Shown here: in pieces, positions 8,227 to 15,148 of the stretch
Position numbering within the stretch: position 1 is the first letter of the stretch
How the letters are laid out: each line of letters opens with the position of its first letter
Assembly: GCA_023439425.1 (NCBI GenBank)
Contig: JAEXNZ010000537.1
Coordinates: 1 to 15,179 of the forward strand
Direction of reading: 5' to 3'
DNA from: Pseudomonadota bacterium
GTDB taxonomy: Bacteria; Pseudomonadota; Gammaproteobacteria; Xanthomonadales; Xanthomonadaceae
DNA length: 15,179 nt
Notes under the pieces: model-generated
What the model saw: only the letters and a program-made list of their open reading frames with translations
Databases searched by the model: none
Told to the model about the DNA's origin: nothing
Made by a program: the position numbers and the translations under genes

Positions 8227-8969
8227 GCGATGAAGTCTCCAGTTCCGTACATGGCGCAACCCACCAGAATCATGCCGGTGCTGCTCACCTGTGATCGAAG
8301 GAAACGGGTCCCGTTGTGGAGGTAGTCCACGGTGCTGCCGACACGGCGAACTTCCCAGGCATCAGACGACGTGTAGATCCGCAGGGGGCTGACGCGGCGG
8401 CCTGCCTCCATGGCGCAGGCCTGCATCCGCCCGCCCTCGTTCTGGTGGAAGTACAGGGCATGGGACATCCTGGCGTAGTTGCCAATGTCCATGAGGTTGC
8501 CCCGAATGGCTGTCAGCCCGACGACGACGCCAATCGCCTTGTCCATGGTCAGGCGCATCGAGACGTCCCCGTCCAGCTGGTCTTCGCTGTTTGCACCCGC
8601 GTCCCACCCGAAGACGTTGTCGTACACGACCCGCGCTGGCGAAGGGGCAACAGCGGGCTCGGCCTGTTGCTCTGGGTACGTGGTGCAGACCACAGCACCA
8701 GGTGGTGAGGTCTGAACAAACACGCTCCTGCAGATGCGGTAAATGACGTAGGTAACCCCGTTGACCTCTTCGTACCCGTCAACAGTGGCTTTCTCTGGCA
8801 ACTTCACGCCGCCGTTGGTCGGCATCTTCATGCGGCCCGTGCTGCACGAGGTACGCCAGTAACCTTCGGCTGGACGCGCGCCGCACACCGTCTGGGCGGC
8901 CCGGTAGGGAACCGCCGGCCGGCCAGGCTCTGGCGGAACAATCCTGAATTCGGGCAACCTGGAAAGCAT
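8223..8969 (-). CDS. Phage structural protein, possible receptor- or carbohydrate-binding tail component
   Basis: 248 residues; ATG one base after the preceding TGA, and its own TGA overlaps the next ATG (ATGA), so translation is probably coupled on both sides. Seen: a Pro-rich N-terminus with six cysteines spread through the protein (C29, C42, C80, C95, C185, C238), a short Ala/Pro linker at about 100-113, and a C-terminal domain (about 113-248) that ends with W-E-V-R-R-V-G-S-T-V-D-Y-L-H-N-G and an alternating-strand segment. This last pattern resembles the strand-turn-strand end of lectin-like or jelly-roll modules in tail proteins. Inferred: a surface-exposed tail protein. I do not recognise a named family, and a binding role is a guess. 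Confidence 0.87.
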   Translation of the reverse strand: MLSRLPEFRIVPPEPGRPAVPYRAAQTVCGARPAEGYWRTSCSTGRMKMPTNGGVKLPEKATVDGYEEVNGVTYVIYRICRSVFVQTSPPGAVVCTTYPEQQAEPAVAPSPARVVYDNVFGWDAGANSEDQLDGDVSMRLTMDKAIGVVVGLTAIRGNLMDIGNYARMSHALYFHQNEGGRMQACAMEAGRRVSPLRIYTSSDAWEVRRVGSTVDYLHNGTRFLRSQVSSTGMILVGCAMYGTGDFIA

Positions 8970-8970
8970 T

Positions 8971-9441
8971 TCAGCTGACCTGATCGGCGGTGACGTTGTA
9001 GATCCCCACGCCTACGCTGTTGCTGCCGTTGGCAGTCATAACGTCGCTGCCAAATTGGATGGCCGCATTCGACGCAGGCCCGCCTGCCGTGCCCTGCAAG
9101 CGCACGCCGGTCGCTTCGGACCGGCCATCATCGCCCGCGGCGCAGAAGCGGTAGAAGGTCGGCGTGAGGCTGGTGGCTGCGGCCTCTGCACCCTCGAATG
9201 CGACGATGCCTTCCCACACCTCACTCGCGTTCTTCGGCAGCACGTTGCCGATCGGCGCGGCAAACGTCAGACCCAGACCCTCGGCCTCCAGCCGCACCAG
9301 CTGGGTATGGCTACCCGCCATGTCCAGGGCTTCATCCTGCGTCACCGGTACCGGGCCGGCGAAGACGTACAGGTGGCCGCCGTCCAGGGCATTCTTCGTC
9401 TCACCCAGCACCAGCTGGGCCAACTGCTGTGAAATGCTCAT
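8971..9441 (-). CDS. Phage structural protein, paralogue of the gene upstream
   Basis: 156 residues. The chosen ATG at 9441 follows a GAGGA site by nine bases and lies 16 bases after the previous stop; the open frame continues 71 codons further upstream but there overlaps the neighbouring gene in another frame and has Arg/Ser/Pro-rich, non-protein-like composition. Seen: a central strand pattern with V-F-A-G-x-V-P-V-T, a later V-L-P-K-x-x-x-E-V-W-E-G, a Y-R-F strand, and an A-x-G-D-D-G-R loop. The same order of motifs appears in the 157-residue protein just upstream (I-W-S-G-A-Q-P, L-L-A-R-I-T, W-F-R-L-V, A-P-D-G-R). Inferred: a beta-sandwich virion protein, part of a tandem duplication. Function unknown. 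Confidence 0.87.
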   Translation of the reverse strand: MSISQQLAQLVLGETKNALDGGHLYVFAGPVPVTQDEALDMAGSHTQLVRLEAEGLGLTFAAPIGNVLPKNASEVWEGIVAFEGAEAAATSLTPTFYRFCAAGDDGRSEATGVRLQGTAGGPASNAAIQFGSDVMTANGSNSVGVGIYNVTADQVS

Positions 9442-9457
9442 TGAGCTGATTCCTCGT

Positions 9458-9931
9458 TCAAATGGGGGGAATTGCGTACCACCAGTCGCCCAGCTCAATG
9501 CTGGTGTCCGGGGTGATCGAGAGGGTTGGCAGGCGCATCTGGAAATCGCCGGGCGAGTCATCGTCCAGGCCGACAGCCCCATCGATGCGCGGGACAGTGA
9601 CGGACAGCGCGCGCCCATCCGGCGCGTTGGCCACCAACCGGAACCAGCCCGCAATGCCTACGCCAACGCCACGAAGAACCCAACTCTGCGCTGGGTCTTT
9701 GAAGACGAATCGACCATCGCGGACGAAACGCAGACCATTGGATGGGGAGCCCGCCTGCCACGCCCCACCATTCCTGGTGATACGCGCCAGGAGCGTCCCC
9801 ACGGGACCGTCATCTGCGGTTGCGGGCTGGGCCCCGGACCAGATCTCTATCGCACCATCGCGAAAGATTGAGTCGAACGCCTGCGGGCCGAGAATCGCCG
9901 CACAGAATCCGGTGGAACTATTGACTGCCAT
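9458..9931 (-). CDS. Phage structural protein (beta-sandwich type), unknown function
   Basis: 157 residues; ATG at 9931 with an AGGAG site five bases upstream that overlaps the TAG stop of the previous gene, so expression is tied to that gene. Seen: F-D-S-I-F-R-D-G, then A-I-E-I-W-S-G-A-Q-P-A-T-A-D-D and L-L-A-R-I-T, a run of Gly-rich turns, a G-W-F-R-L-V strand, and a short C-terminal strand section ending W-W-Y-A-I-P-P-I. From memory, the S-G-x-Q-P-x-x-A-D motif followed by L-L-A is common in small phage virion proteins with a beta-sandwich fold. No catalytic residues are visible. Its role is probably structural, possibly decoration or tail accessory; the next gene looks like a diverged copy. 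Confidence 0.88.
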   Translation of the reverse strand: MAVNSSTGFCAAILGPQAFDSIFRDGAIEIWSGAQPATADDGPVGTLLARITRNGGAWQAGSPSNGLRFVRDGRFVFKDPAQSWVLRGVGVGIAGWFRLVANAPDGRALSVTVPRIDGAVGLDDDSPGDFQMRLPTLSITPDTSIELGDWWYAIPPI

Positions 9932-9939
9932 GCTGGCTC

Positions 9940-11814
9940 CTATAGCGGCTTGGGCAGGACGTTGATGGGCCAGAACCGCGGTGACGGGTCGACGATGCCC
10001 AGGACTTCATTCAGCACACCACCGGTGAGGTAGTTGAGCGGCTCGGACCAGTTGGGCCCCGGCATTGATAGGCAGTACCGACCGCGCGAGTAGCACCAGC
10101 TGCCGGTCGAGCCGAAGCTGAGGTTGTCCTCGATCGCATACGTCGACCGGATCTTCTGCACGACGGGTTCGACACCCATCATGTCGTGCGCGAAAGTGCG
10201 AGGTGATGCTCCGTACGCAACCCCGGACACACCGAGCGCGGAGGGCGTGTAGCGGCTGTTTTGGAACCACTGGCCGAACAGGAGCGCCCCGCCCATGGTG
10301 GTGTCGGTCTCCCGCGTGTCGGTGACGGAAGGCGGCAACCAGCCTGCGCTGATTTCCGCCGGCACTTCCGGGCCGTAGACCCACCGCTGCCCCAGCCGTG
10401 CGAAGGCCTGAACAGTGTGGGTGCCGTCCAGCCCCTTCACCCGCCAGCCAGCGAACAGGCTGTGTCTCAGATCCACGAACGCCAGCAGGTGATAGTCCTG
10501 CATCGAGCGTTCACGATTCACCCGGCGCTCAATCAGCGGGAACTCCTGGCCATCCAGTTCCAGCACTGCCAGGAAGTCGACATCGCCCTCGTATACCGAG
10601 TCCGGACTGAAGCCGCTCAGGGTGGACTCCTTCCACACCACATTGGCCACCACCAGCTCGTTGCCCCGGTAATCGGCCATCACCGGAAGCGAGGGCTGCT
10701 GAGCTAGGCGGAAACCCGACGGCATGGTCGGCGTGCCGATTACCTGGTAATCGCCGTAGAGTCGATCCACGGGCTCACTCGACACAGAGATAGAGGCGGC
10801 ACCGATCGCCACCTCCTGACGCACAGTGGAAGTGCCGTAGTACGCGCCGCTGCTGGGCACGTCGGTCCAGTTGATGATGCGGGTGGCACGCCGCCCATCC
10901 GCGCTGAAGAACCACGGCACCATCGCATCGACGAAACCAACGGCCTCTCCAAGGCGAGCAATCGTGCCCAGGGAGCGCCAAGCACCCAGCGTCCAGTCGC
11001 CCTTTTCCGGACTGCCGCGGTTCAACGACACCTCGTAGGCCACGACCTCAGTGTCGCGGTCGCCCGCGTAGTCCACGTGCATCACCACCAACTCCCTACC
11101 GCTGTCCACGGCCCGGAGGCAAGCCGCGGCAATTGGCCAGGTCAGGAACGCAGGCGCGTCCTGCAGCTGCTCCACGTAATACAGGGTGTAGAGCAGAATC
11201 TGTCCCTGGTTCAGAACGAACTGGTAGCGGCCCGAGGCATCCTGGTAGTCCCTGAAATACCGGCTGTAGTAACCGTACCAGGTAATGGCGAAATCCTCGC
11301 CGTCCTTCCACTCGACATTGCCGGTGTATCCCATGCCATTGGGATACAGCTCAGGCGTGTCATAGGTTGCGAATCGCGCGCCTTGGATGCGATCAGCGAC
11401 CTCCCACGCCTCCTTGTAGTGGGTGACCTTGCTCCCCCCGACAAACTGCAGCCAGGCCTGCGGATAGCCGTTCTCCGGGTCAACCGAGACCCCGCGGCTA
11501 CCGAATGGATCGGTCGGTGAGTGCCCCCAGTGTGGCCAGGCCAGAAAGCCGCCCTCTGGCTCCGATGGCTCGATGTCCGGCTGCACCGAATCAAGGATGA
11601 TGGTCACCCTGGGCAGCTCACCGAACTTCTCGGCCAGAAGCACCGTTCCATCGTCCAACTCGCGGCGAAGGTTGGCGACGCCGAGACCATTGCGCGCCGC
11701 CTCTTCCACCACGAACCCCAGCAGCTTGCGCGCCTGGGGCAGGTGAACCGCAGCGGCCTCGCGATCGCCCACCACGTGGACCGCCGTCCAATCGGTGTAG
11801 CGCGAGCCTGTCAT
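9940..11814 (-). CDS. Large phage structural/tail protein, unknown function
   Basis: 624 residues from the ATG at 11814, which shares one base with the TGA of the preceding gene (TGATG). The frame is open for another 85 codons upstream, but that part overlaps the neighbour and is Arg/His-rich, so I reject it. Seen: an N-terminal region with a short helix and V-T-I-I-L-D strand, then long Trp/Tyr-rich, strand-forming sequence without membrane helices, signal peptide or low-complexity linker; a Cys pair near the C-terminus (W-C-Y-S-R-G-R-Y-C); end at K-P-L. Its size and aromatic, beta-rich composition suit a tail or host-contact protein. I do not recognise the family and do not assign an enzymatic role. 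Confidence 0.88.
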   Translation of the reverse strand: MTGSRYTDWTAVHVVGDREAAAVHLPQARKLLGFVVEEAARNGLGVANLRRELDDGTVLLAEKFGELPRVTIILDSVQPDIEPSEPEGGFLAWPHWGHSPTDPFGSRGVSVDPENGYPQAWLQFVGGSKVTHYKEAWEVADRIQGARFATYDTPELYPNGMGYTGNVEWKDGEDFAITWYGYYSRYFRDYQDASGRYQFVLNQGQILLYTLYYVEQLQDAPAFLTWPIAAACLRAVDSGRELVVMHVDYAGDRDTEVVAYEVSLNRGSPEKGDWTLGAWRSLGTIARLGEAVGFVDAMVPWFFSADGRRATRIINWTDVPSSGAYYGTSTVRQEVAIGAASISVSSEPVDRLYGDYQVIGTPTMPSGFRLAQQPSLPVMADYRGNELVVANVVWKESTLSGFSPDSVYEGDVDFLAVLELDGQEFPLIERRVNRERSMQDYHLLAFVDLRHSLFAGWRVKGLDGTHTVQAFARLGQRWVYGPEVPAEISAGWLPPSVTDTRETDTTMGGALLFGQWFQNSRYTPSALGVSGVAYGASPRTFAHDMMGVEPVVQKIRSTYAIEDNLSFGSTGSWCYSRGRYCLSMPGPNWSEPLNYLTGGVLNEVLGIVDPSPRFWPINVLPKPL

Positions 11815-12437
11815 CAGGCAACGTCGCCCTCGTCCTTGGCGGACAGGACGTACTCGAGGCTGAGACGGTCGCCGGCGAGCTGGTTGGTGCGCGGGGTCGC
11901 AAACCGCGTGCCGGCAATCAGAATGTTGGCAGTGGCGTTCTTGGCGGAGCCAGTCAGAAGGCCGATACCGTAGATCGTGTACGGCCCGCCCGCGGCGTAC
12001 GTCAACGTGGAGGCTGCCAGCGCATCGCTGTTGCCGATCGCCTGCTCGGTGGCCGGCTCGGTTTCCCATGGCAGGCGGGTGGCGTTGGTGTAACCGGTGA
12101 ACTCCGTCGCGTCATCCTTGAAACGTTCACCCTTCCAGGCGGCAGCCGGCGTGACGTTGCCGGCGAACGGCGCGAGGTAGAAGGCGGTCTGCTGGGCCCC
12201 GCCGCCCAGCGCGGCATTGAGCAGATAGTTCAGTCCTTCATTCACGACCCGATTCGGATCAACCGCCACCGGACCGAACTCACCGCCGCAGGGTGCGTGG
12301 GCATGCCGGAAGACGCCGCCAATGAAAGCGCGAGCGCTGGGCAGGTAGATGCCCGACTCGGTCTGTTCGTACTGGTGACGGCGAATCGCGCGCAGGGCAT
12401 CGCGCCCCAGGCTGCCCAGGGTGTTCAAAATCTTCAC
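11814..12437 (-). CDS. Phage virion protein, unknown function
   Basis: 207 residues. It starts at a GTG (12437) with a strong AAGGAG site seven bases upstream; this context decides the start. Seen: a basic N-terminal helix (about 1-22), a Gly/His/Cys-containing segment (about 40-52), then V-V-N-E-G-L-N-Y-L-L-N-A-A-L followed by Gly-rich, alternating beta strands with A-F-Y-L-A-P-F, T-E-F-T-G-Y and Y-T-I-Y-G-I-G-L-L. From memory, the G-L-N-x-L-L-x-x-A-L start and E-F-x-G-Y strand recur in small podovirus-like virion proteins. There are no enzyme motifs. The TGA overlaps the next ATG, indicating coupled translation. Structural role inferred from context. Confidence 0.88.
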   Translation of the reverse strand: MKILNTLGSLGRDALRAIRRHQYEQTESGIYLPSARAFIGGVFRHAHAPCGGEFGPVAVDPNRVVNEGLNYLLNAALGGGAQQTAFYLAPFAGNVTPAAAWKGERFKDDATEFTGYTNATRLPWETEPATEQAIGNSDALAASTLTYAAGGPYTIYGIGLLTGSAKNATANILIAGTRFATPRTNQLAGDRLSLEYVLSAKDEGDVA

Positions 12438-12444
12438 TGGTGTG

Positions 12445-12450
12445 CTCCTT
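12445..12450 (-). promoter_or_regulatory. Strong ribosome binding site for a GTG start
   Basis: AAGGAG on the minus strand, seven bases before the GTG at 12437 and just after the TAG of the zinc-ribbon gene. It supports GTG as the true start of the 207-residue protein. Confidence 0.75.
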
Positions 12451-12458
12451 CTAGATGA

Positions 12459-12632
12459 CTACCATTTGCCCGCGGGGCAGGACGCCCCTTGGAATCGGGT
12501 CTTGCTTGCCAGGGGGCAGCCGCAGAGGCTGCAGCGCATGAAGTTGGTGGGGCCGAGCGTGCGCACGTTCGGGCAGGCACGGCAGATGTCGGTGCGGCGC
12601 TGCCGCTCCGTCGGAGTGGTCATAAGGGGCAT
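12459..12632 (-). CDS. Small zinc-ribbon phage protein (CP-x-GKW type)
   Basis: 57 residues from the ATG at 12632, or 54 from the in-frame ATG at 12623; neither has a clear ribosome site. The first ATG is three bases past the TGA of the previous gene, so coupled translation is likely. Seen in the 54-residue numbering: C14-x2-C17, then C31-x2-C34-G-C36, and a C49-P-A-G-K-W end with an upstream Lys. Two CxxC pairs this far apart are a classic zinc-binding ribbon, and the C-P-x-G-K-W end is, from memory, shared by many small phage proteins of unknown role. It is read in a different frame from a long spurious open frame over the same DNA. Inferred: a virion-operon accessory protein, perhaps binding DNA or another virion protein. 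Confidence 0.83.
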   Translation of the reverse strand: MPLMTTPTERQRRTDICRACPNVRTLGPTNFMRCSLCGCPLASKTRFQGASCPAGKW

Positions 12633-12635
12633 GGA

Positions 12636-13946
12636 TCAGGGGTCCCGGTGCACGACGTGTGCGACGGCCTTGTCGGTAAAAGCCAACCCCTGCGCCTTGG
12701 GCGCGCGCAATGCTGCGATCAGCTGGCTGATGCCGTCCTCCTGGCGAATCAGAATCGCGGCGCGGTCGGCGTCGTTGATGACCGCTTCGCCCTTCTTCAG
12801 CACTTGGACCTGGCCACCCGGCAGGCCGATGCAGAAATAGCCGTCTCGGGCCAGCCAGACCAGAACGGGGGCGGCGGAATCGAGGCCGAGCACGTCGCCG
12901 GTGACGACAGCTGCGGATCCCGGGACGACGCCGGTTCCGCGTGCAGTGGCCTGCGAGAATGCTGCAGGATCGGAACCGCCGTACCAGTACGTGCGCGCGC
13001 CGGCGGCGACGTAGACCCCTGCACCGGCAGTGCCATCGCCCACGGGTTCCAGGAGATCCACGGCTGCAGGGAACTGCATGCGATTGGCTGCCGGGCGGAA
13101 CATGCCGTAGCGAAGCGGCTCTGACCACAGAACCTCATTGCCCACCGCCACGAACTGCCGGCCGTGGCCACCACGCACGATCTGACCAGGTGGCAGCGGC
13201 CGCAGAAACTGGGTGGTCAGCGCCCTGCCCTCGCCGGCGGACAAGATGGAGCCGGTGCGCAGGCCGGCCGGCAGCACAGCGTACTGGCGGAGGACCTGGT
13301 CATTGGCGGCCGATACGTACAGCGCCACGGAGAGGGTGTCGTTCTCCAGCGGCAGCGGAATACTTGAAAGCTCGATGCCGAACCCTTCGGGGACGTCGAT
13401 CGCTGCTGCGAGCGTGCTGCCGGATTCCCTGCCTACGCGATCAATGAAGGTAACCGCCACCTGGTACTGCCCGGCGGGCAGCGGCGATTCTCTGGCCAGC
13501 GCCAGCAGCGGCTGGCCAGAAGGCTGCTCCGGGGCCCAGGCCGCGCTCCGTAGATCCATGTCCAGAGCGCCGCAGTGTGTGATGGAGCTGAAGAACACTC
13601 GGTCACCGATGACGGTGTAGCTCACCGGGTTCAGGCCGACCTCAAGCCCGAGCGGCTGTACCTGCCCATCCTCGAGCAGTGCCTGCAGCTGCCCATGGTC
13701 CACGAATAGACCAAACTGGAGCAGCTCGTGGGACCACAGTGAGTGGGTCAATTGGCCAGGCCGCGACCTGGTGCTGCCGCGCCGCCGGCGGACCCAGCCT
13801 GCGGCGTCAATGTCGACGTTGTCAGCTTCGCGCAATGCGCGCGGATAGCCCTTGTCGTCGGTGGGCAGGGCCCCTTCCGTGGCCACGTTGTTGATCCCCA
13901 GCGGCCAGGGGCCGACAGGGCGCAGGTCGTCGTCGCGTACAGGCAT
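12636..13946 (-). CDS. Beta-propeller-like phage tail hub/nozzle candidate
   Basis: 436 residues; ATG two bases after the TGA of the adaptor gene (TGACATG) with no ribosome site of its own, so probably translationally coupled. Seen: P-L-G-I-N-N at residues 15-20, L-R-E-A-D-N-V-D-I-D-A-A-G-W-V-R-R-R-R-G at 38-57, then repeated strand-rich units, including P-P-G-Q-I-V-R-G-G-H-G-R-Q-F-V-A-V-G-N-E-V-type and W-S-E-P-L-R-Y-G-M-F, ending in an A-V-A-H-V-V-H-R-D-P tail. Known, from memory: proteins beginning with GxNN plus NVDID-x-x-G-x-x-x-x-R-x-G and carrying a SEP-x-R-Y-G motif sit directly after the adaptor gene in podovirus-like genomes. Inferred: the tail hub or nozzle analogous to P22 gp10 or T7 gp12. 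Confidence 0.88.
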   Translation of the reverse strand: MPVRDDDLRPVGPWPLGINNVATEGALPTDDKGYPRALREADNVDIDAAGWVRRRRGSTRSRPGQLTHSLWSHELLQFGLFVDHGQLQALLEDGQVQPLGLEVGLNPVSYTVIGDRVFFSSITHCGALDMDLRSAAWAPEQPSGQPLLALARESPLPAGQYQVAVTFIDRVGRESGSTLAAAIDVPEGFGIELSSIPLPLENDTLSVALYVSAANDQVLRQYAVLPAGLRTGSILSAGEGRALTTQFLRPLPPGQIVRGGHGRQFVAVGNEVLWSEPLRYGMFRPAANRMQFPAAVDLLEPVGDGTAGAGVYVAAGARTYWYGGSDPAAFSQATARGTGVVPGSAAVVTGDVLGLDSAAPVLVWLARDGYFCIGLPGGQVQVLKKGEAVINDADRAAILIRQEDGISQLIAALRAPKAQGLAFTDKAVAHVVHRDP

Positions 13947-13947
13947 G

Positions 13948-14628
13948 TCAGAAGAAGTTTGGTTGGGTGCCGGTGACCGGATCGATCGAGAGCTGCTGCA
14001 GCGCGCGCGCAGTGGGTCGATCGCCGAAATAGGCCTCGAACAGCGTCAGATGGCGATCTGCATCGCTGGTGCTGCGCTGCTCGGAGTCGCGTTTGTTCAG
14101 GGCACGCCAGCAGGCCCAGTGCACCAGCTTGCGGTGGTGCACGGCGTCGATGACGGGCTCGTCTTCGCCGTCTTCCAGCATTTCGCTGGCATCGGGCATG
14201 CGCCAGACCGTGAGCAGCAACAGGCCTTCGCGGTCTGGCACAGGGCTGAGCGTCACCTGCCGCGGCTGCCGGTCGCGCACCAGGTACTCAGGCCGGCCTC
14301 GTTCGGTTCGCCAGTGGCGTTGCATCCCATCCAGCGCGGAGGACGTGGTCCGGCAGAGCGGCTCTTCCGGCTCAATCGCCAGCACTGCCCGTCGGATCAC
14401 GTACACCGTGGGGTGCAGCGAGTAGTCCGCTCGCCCGGCTTGCAGCTCGATCTGGCAGATCTCGGGGCGACTGCTTTCCACCAGCAGCCGCGCCCGGATG
14501 CACGCCTCTTCAACCGCTTCATTCAGATGCCGGGTCAATGCAGCGTCGCTCCACAGGTACGGAGCAACGTCATCGTCCAGCTCTTCCCGGCATTCCTCGA
14601 TCAGTTGGCTGAGGGTGCGCGCTTCCAC
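13948..14628 (-). CDS. Phage head-tail adaptor protein (DUF6682-like)
   Basis: 226 residues, starting at a GTG (14628) one base after the TGA of the preceding gene, with CGAGG about nine bases before it. Seen: an N-terminal helix with L-S-Q-L-I-E-E-C-R-E-E-L-D-D-D-V-A-P-Y-L-W-S-D-A-A-L, then L-N-E-A-V-E-E-A-C-I-R-A-R-L-L, a strand region, and a C-terminal helical region V-H-W-A-C-W-R-A-L-N-K-R-D. Known: this opening and the paired helices are the pattern of podovirus adaptor (gatekeeper) proteins that bind the portal and carry the tail hub, as P22 gp4 and T7 gp11 do. The next gene, a hub candidate, fits that order. The family label is from memory; the overall role is fairly secure. Confidence 0.85.
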   Translation of the reverse strand: MEARTLSQLIEECREELDDDVAPYLWSDAALTRHLNEAVEEACIRARLLVESSRPEICQIELQAGRADYSLHPTVYVIRRAVLAIEPEEPLCRTTSSALDGMQRHWRTERGRPEYLVRDRQPRQVTLSPVPDREGLLLLTVWRMPDASEMLEDGEDEPVIDAVHHRKLVHWACWRALNKRDSEQRSTSDADRHLTLFEAYFGDRPTARALQQLSIDPVTGTQPNFF

Positions 14629-14629
14629 G

Positions 14630-15148
14630 TCAAGCGGCCTCGAGTGCCTGGCCGAGCAGCTTGACGGTGGTGGCCCGCTGGTCCGGCTCCGGCTTGGCCA
14701 GCTCGATGTCCAGGGCGGCCTTGATGACAGCCTTGTCGATCCCGCCCTTAGCCAGCTCGGCCTTCAGCTTCTGCCAGCTCAACGCGTTGAGCGCGCCGGC
14801 GGCCTCGAGCATCTCGGGCGGAAGGGTGGCCGTCAGGTTCGCGCCAGGCGGCGTCTGCGGGTCGGCATTGGTCTGGACTCCGGTGCCGGTCGGGTCTGCC
14901 GGCGGCGGCGGCGGCGGCGGATCCGCAGGCGGATCTAAGGCCGGCTTGCTGGCAGTCGGATACTCGTTGGCCCGGGCGACGTAGTAGCCCTCCGCGATCC
15001 CCAGGAAGCGCTGGATGTGGTCCGGATCAGTAACCGTGGCCACGTGCTCGGAATCGGCATTGGCGGGGTCGATCGGGGTGAAGAAGTAGGTGATGCCGCC
15101 CAGCTCCACCGGTGCCTTCGGGCGTTGGAATTTGCTTGCAATCAGCAT
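14630..15148 (-). CDS. Small phage virion protein with polyproline linker
   Basis: 172 residues; ATG at 15148 with a TGGGAG ribosome site. The frame is open to the right edge, so an earlier start cannot be excluded. Seen: a short strand-rich domain (about 1-60: V-E-L-G-G-I-T-Y-F-F-T-P, H-V-A-T-V, H-I-Q-R-F-L-G-I-A-E-G-Y-Y), a Pro-rich linker at about 68-105 encoded by a GGC-repeat run, and a helical C-terminal domain (about 112-172) rich in Ala, Leu, Lys and Gln. From memory, such proteins often follow the major capsid gene; capsid and portal genes would then lie beyond the right edge. A head-completion or capsid-associated role is inferred; no family is assigned. Confidence 0.83.
   Translation of the reverse strand: MLIASKFQRPKAPVELGGITYFFTPIDPANADSEHVATVTDPDHIQRFLGIAEGYYVARANEYPTASKPALDPPADPPPPPPPADPTGTGVQTNADPQTPPGANLTATLPPEMLEAAGALNALSWQKLKAELAKGGIDKAVIKAALDIELAKPEPDQRATTVKLLGQALEAA
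14901..14920. repeat. GGC trinucleotide run encoding polyproline
   Basis: (GGC)6GG on the plus strand, read as proline codons in the minus-strand gene and forming the P-P-P-P-P-P-P stretch of its linker. Such runs are prone to slip in steps of three, which would lengthen or shorten the linker without breaking the frame. Confidence 0.85.

Noticed and set aside
9442..9654. 71-codon upstream extension of the 156-residue protein
   Set aside because: Overlaps the upstream paralogue out of frame and has shadow composition; the GAGGA site supports the start at 9441.
11815..12069. 85-codon upstream extension of the 624-residue protein
   Set aside because: Overlaps the neighbouring gene; Arg/His-rich composition; the TGATG start at 11814 gives a normal protein beginning.
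12451..13128. 225-codon minus-strand open frame overlapping the hub and zinc-ribbon genes
   Set aside because: Arg/Pro/His-rich shadow frame; the zinc-ribbon frame over its end has clear CxxC motifs and the hub frame is recognisable.
13852..14664. 270-codon plus-strand open frame opposite the adaptor gene
   Set aside because: The adaptor reading on the minus strand is recognisable; this frame spans a gene junction and has no recognisable content.
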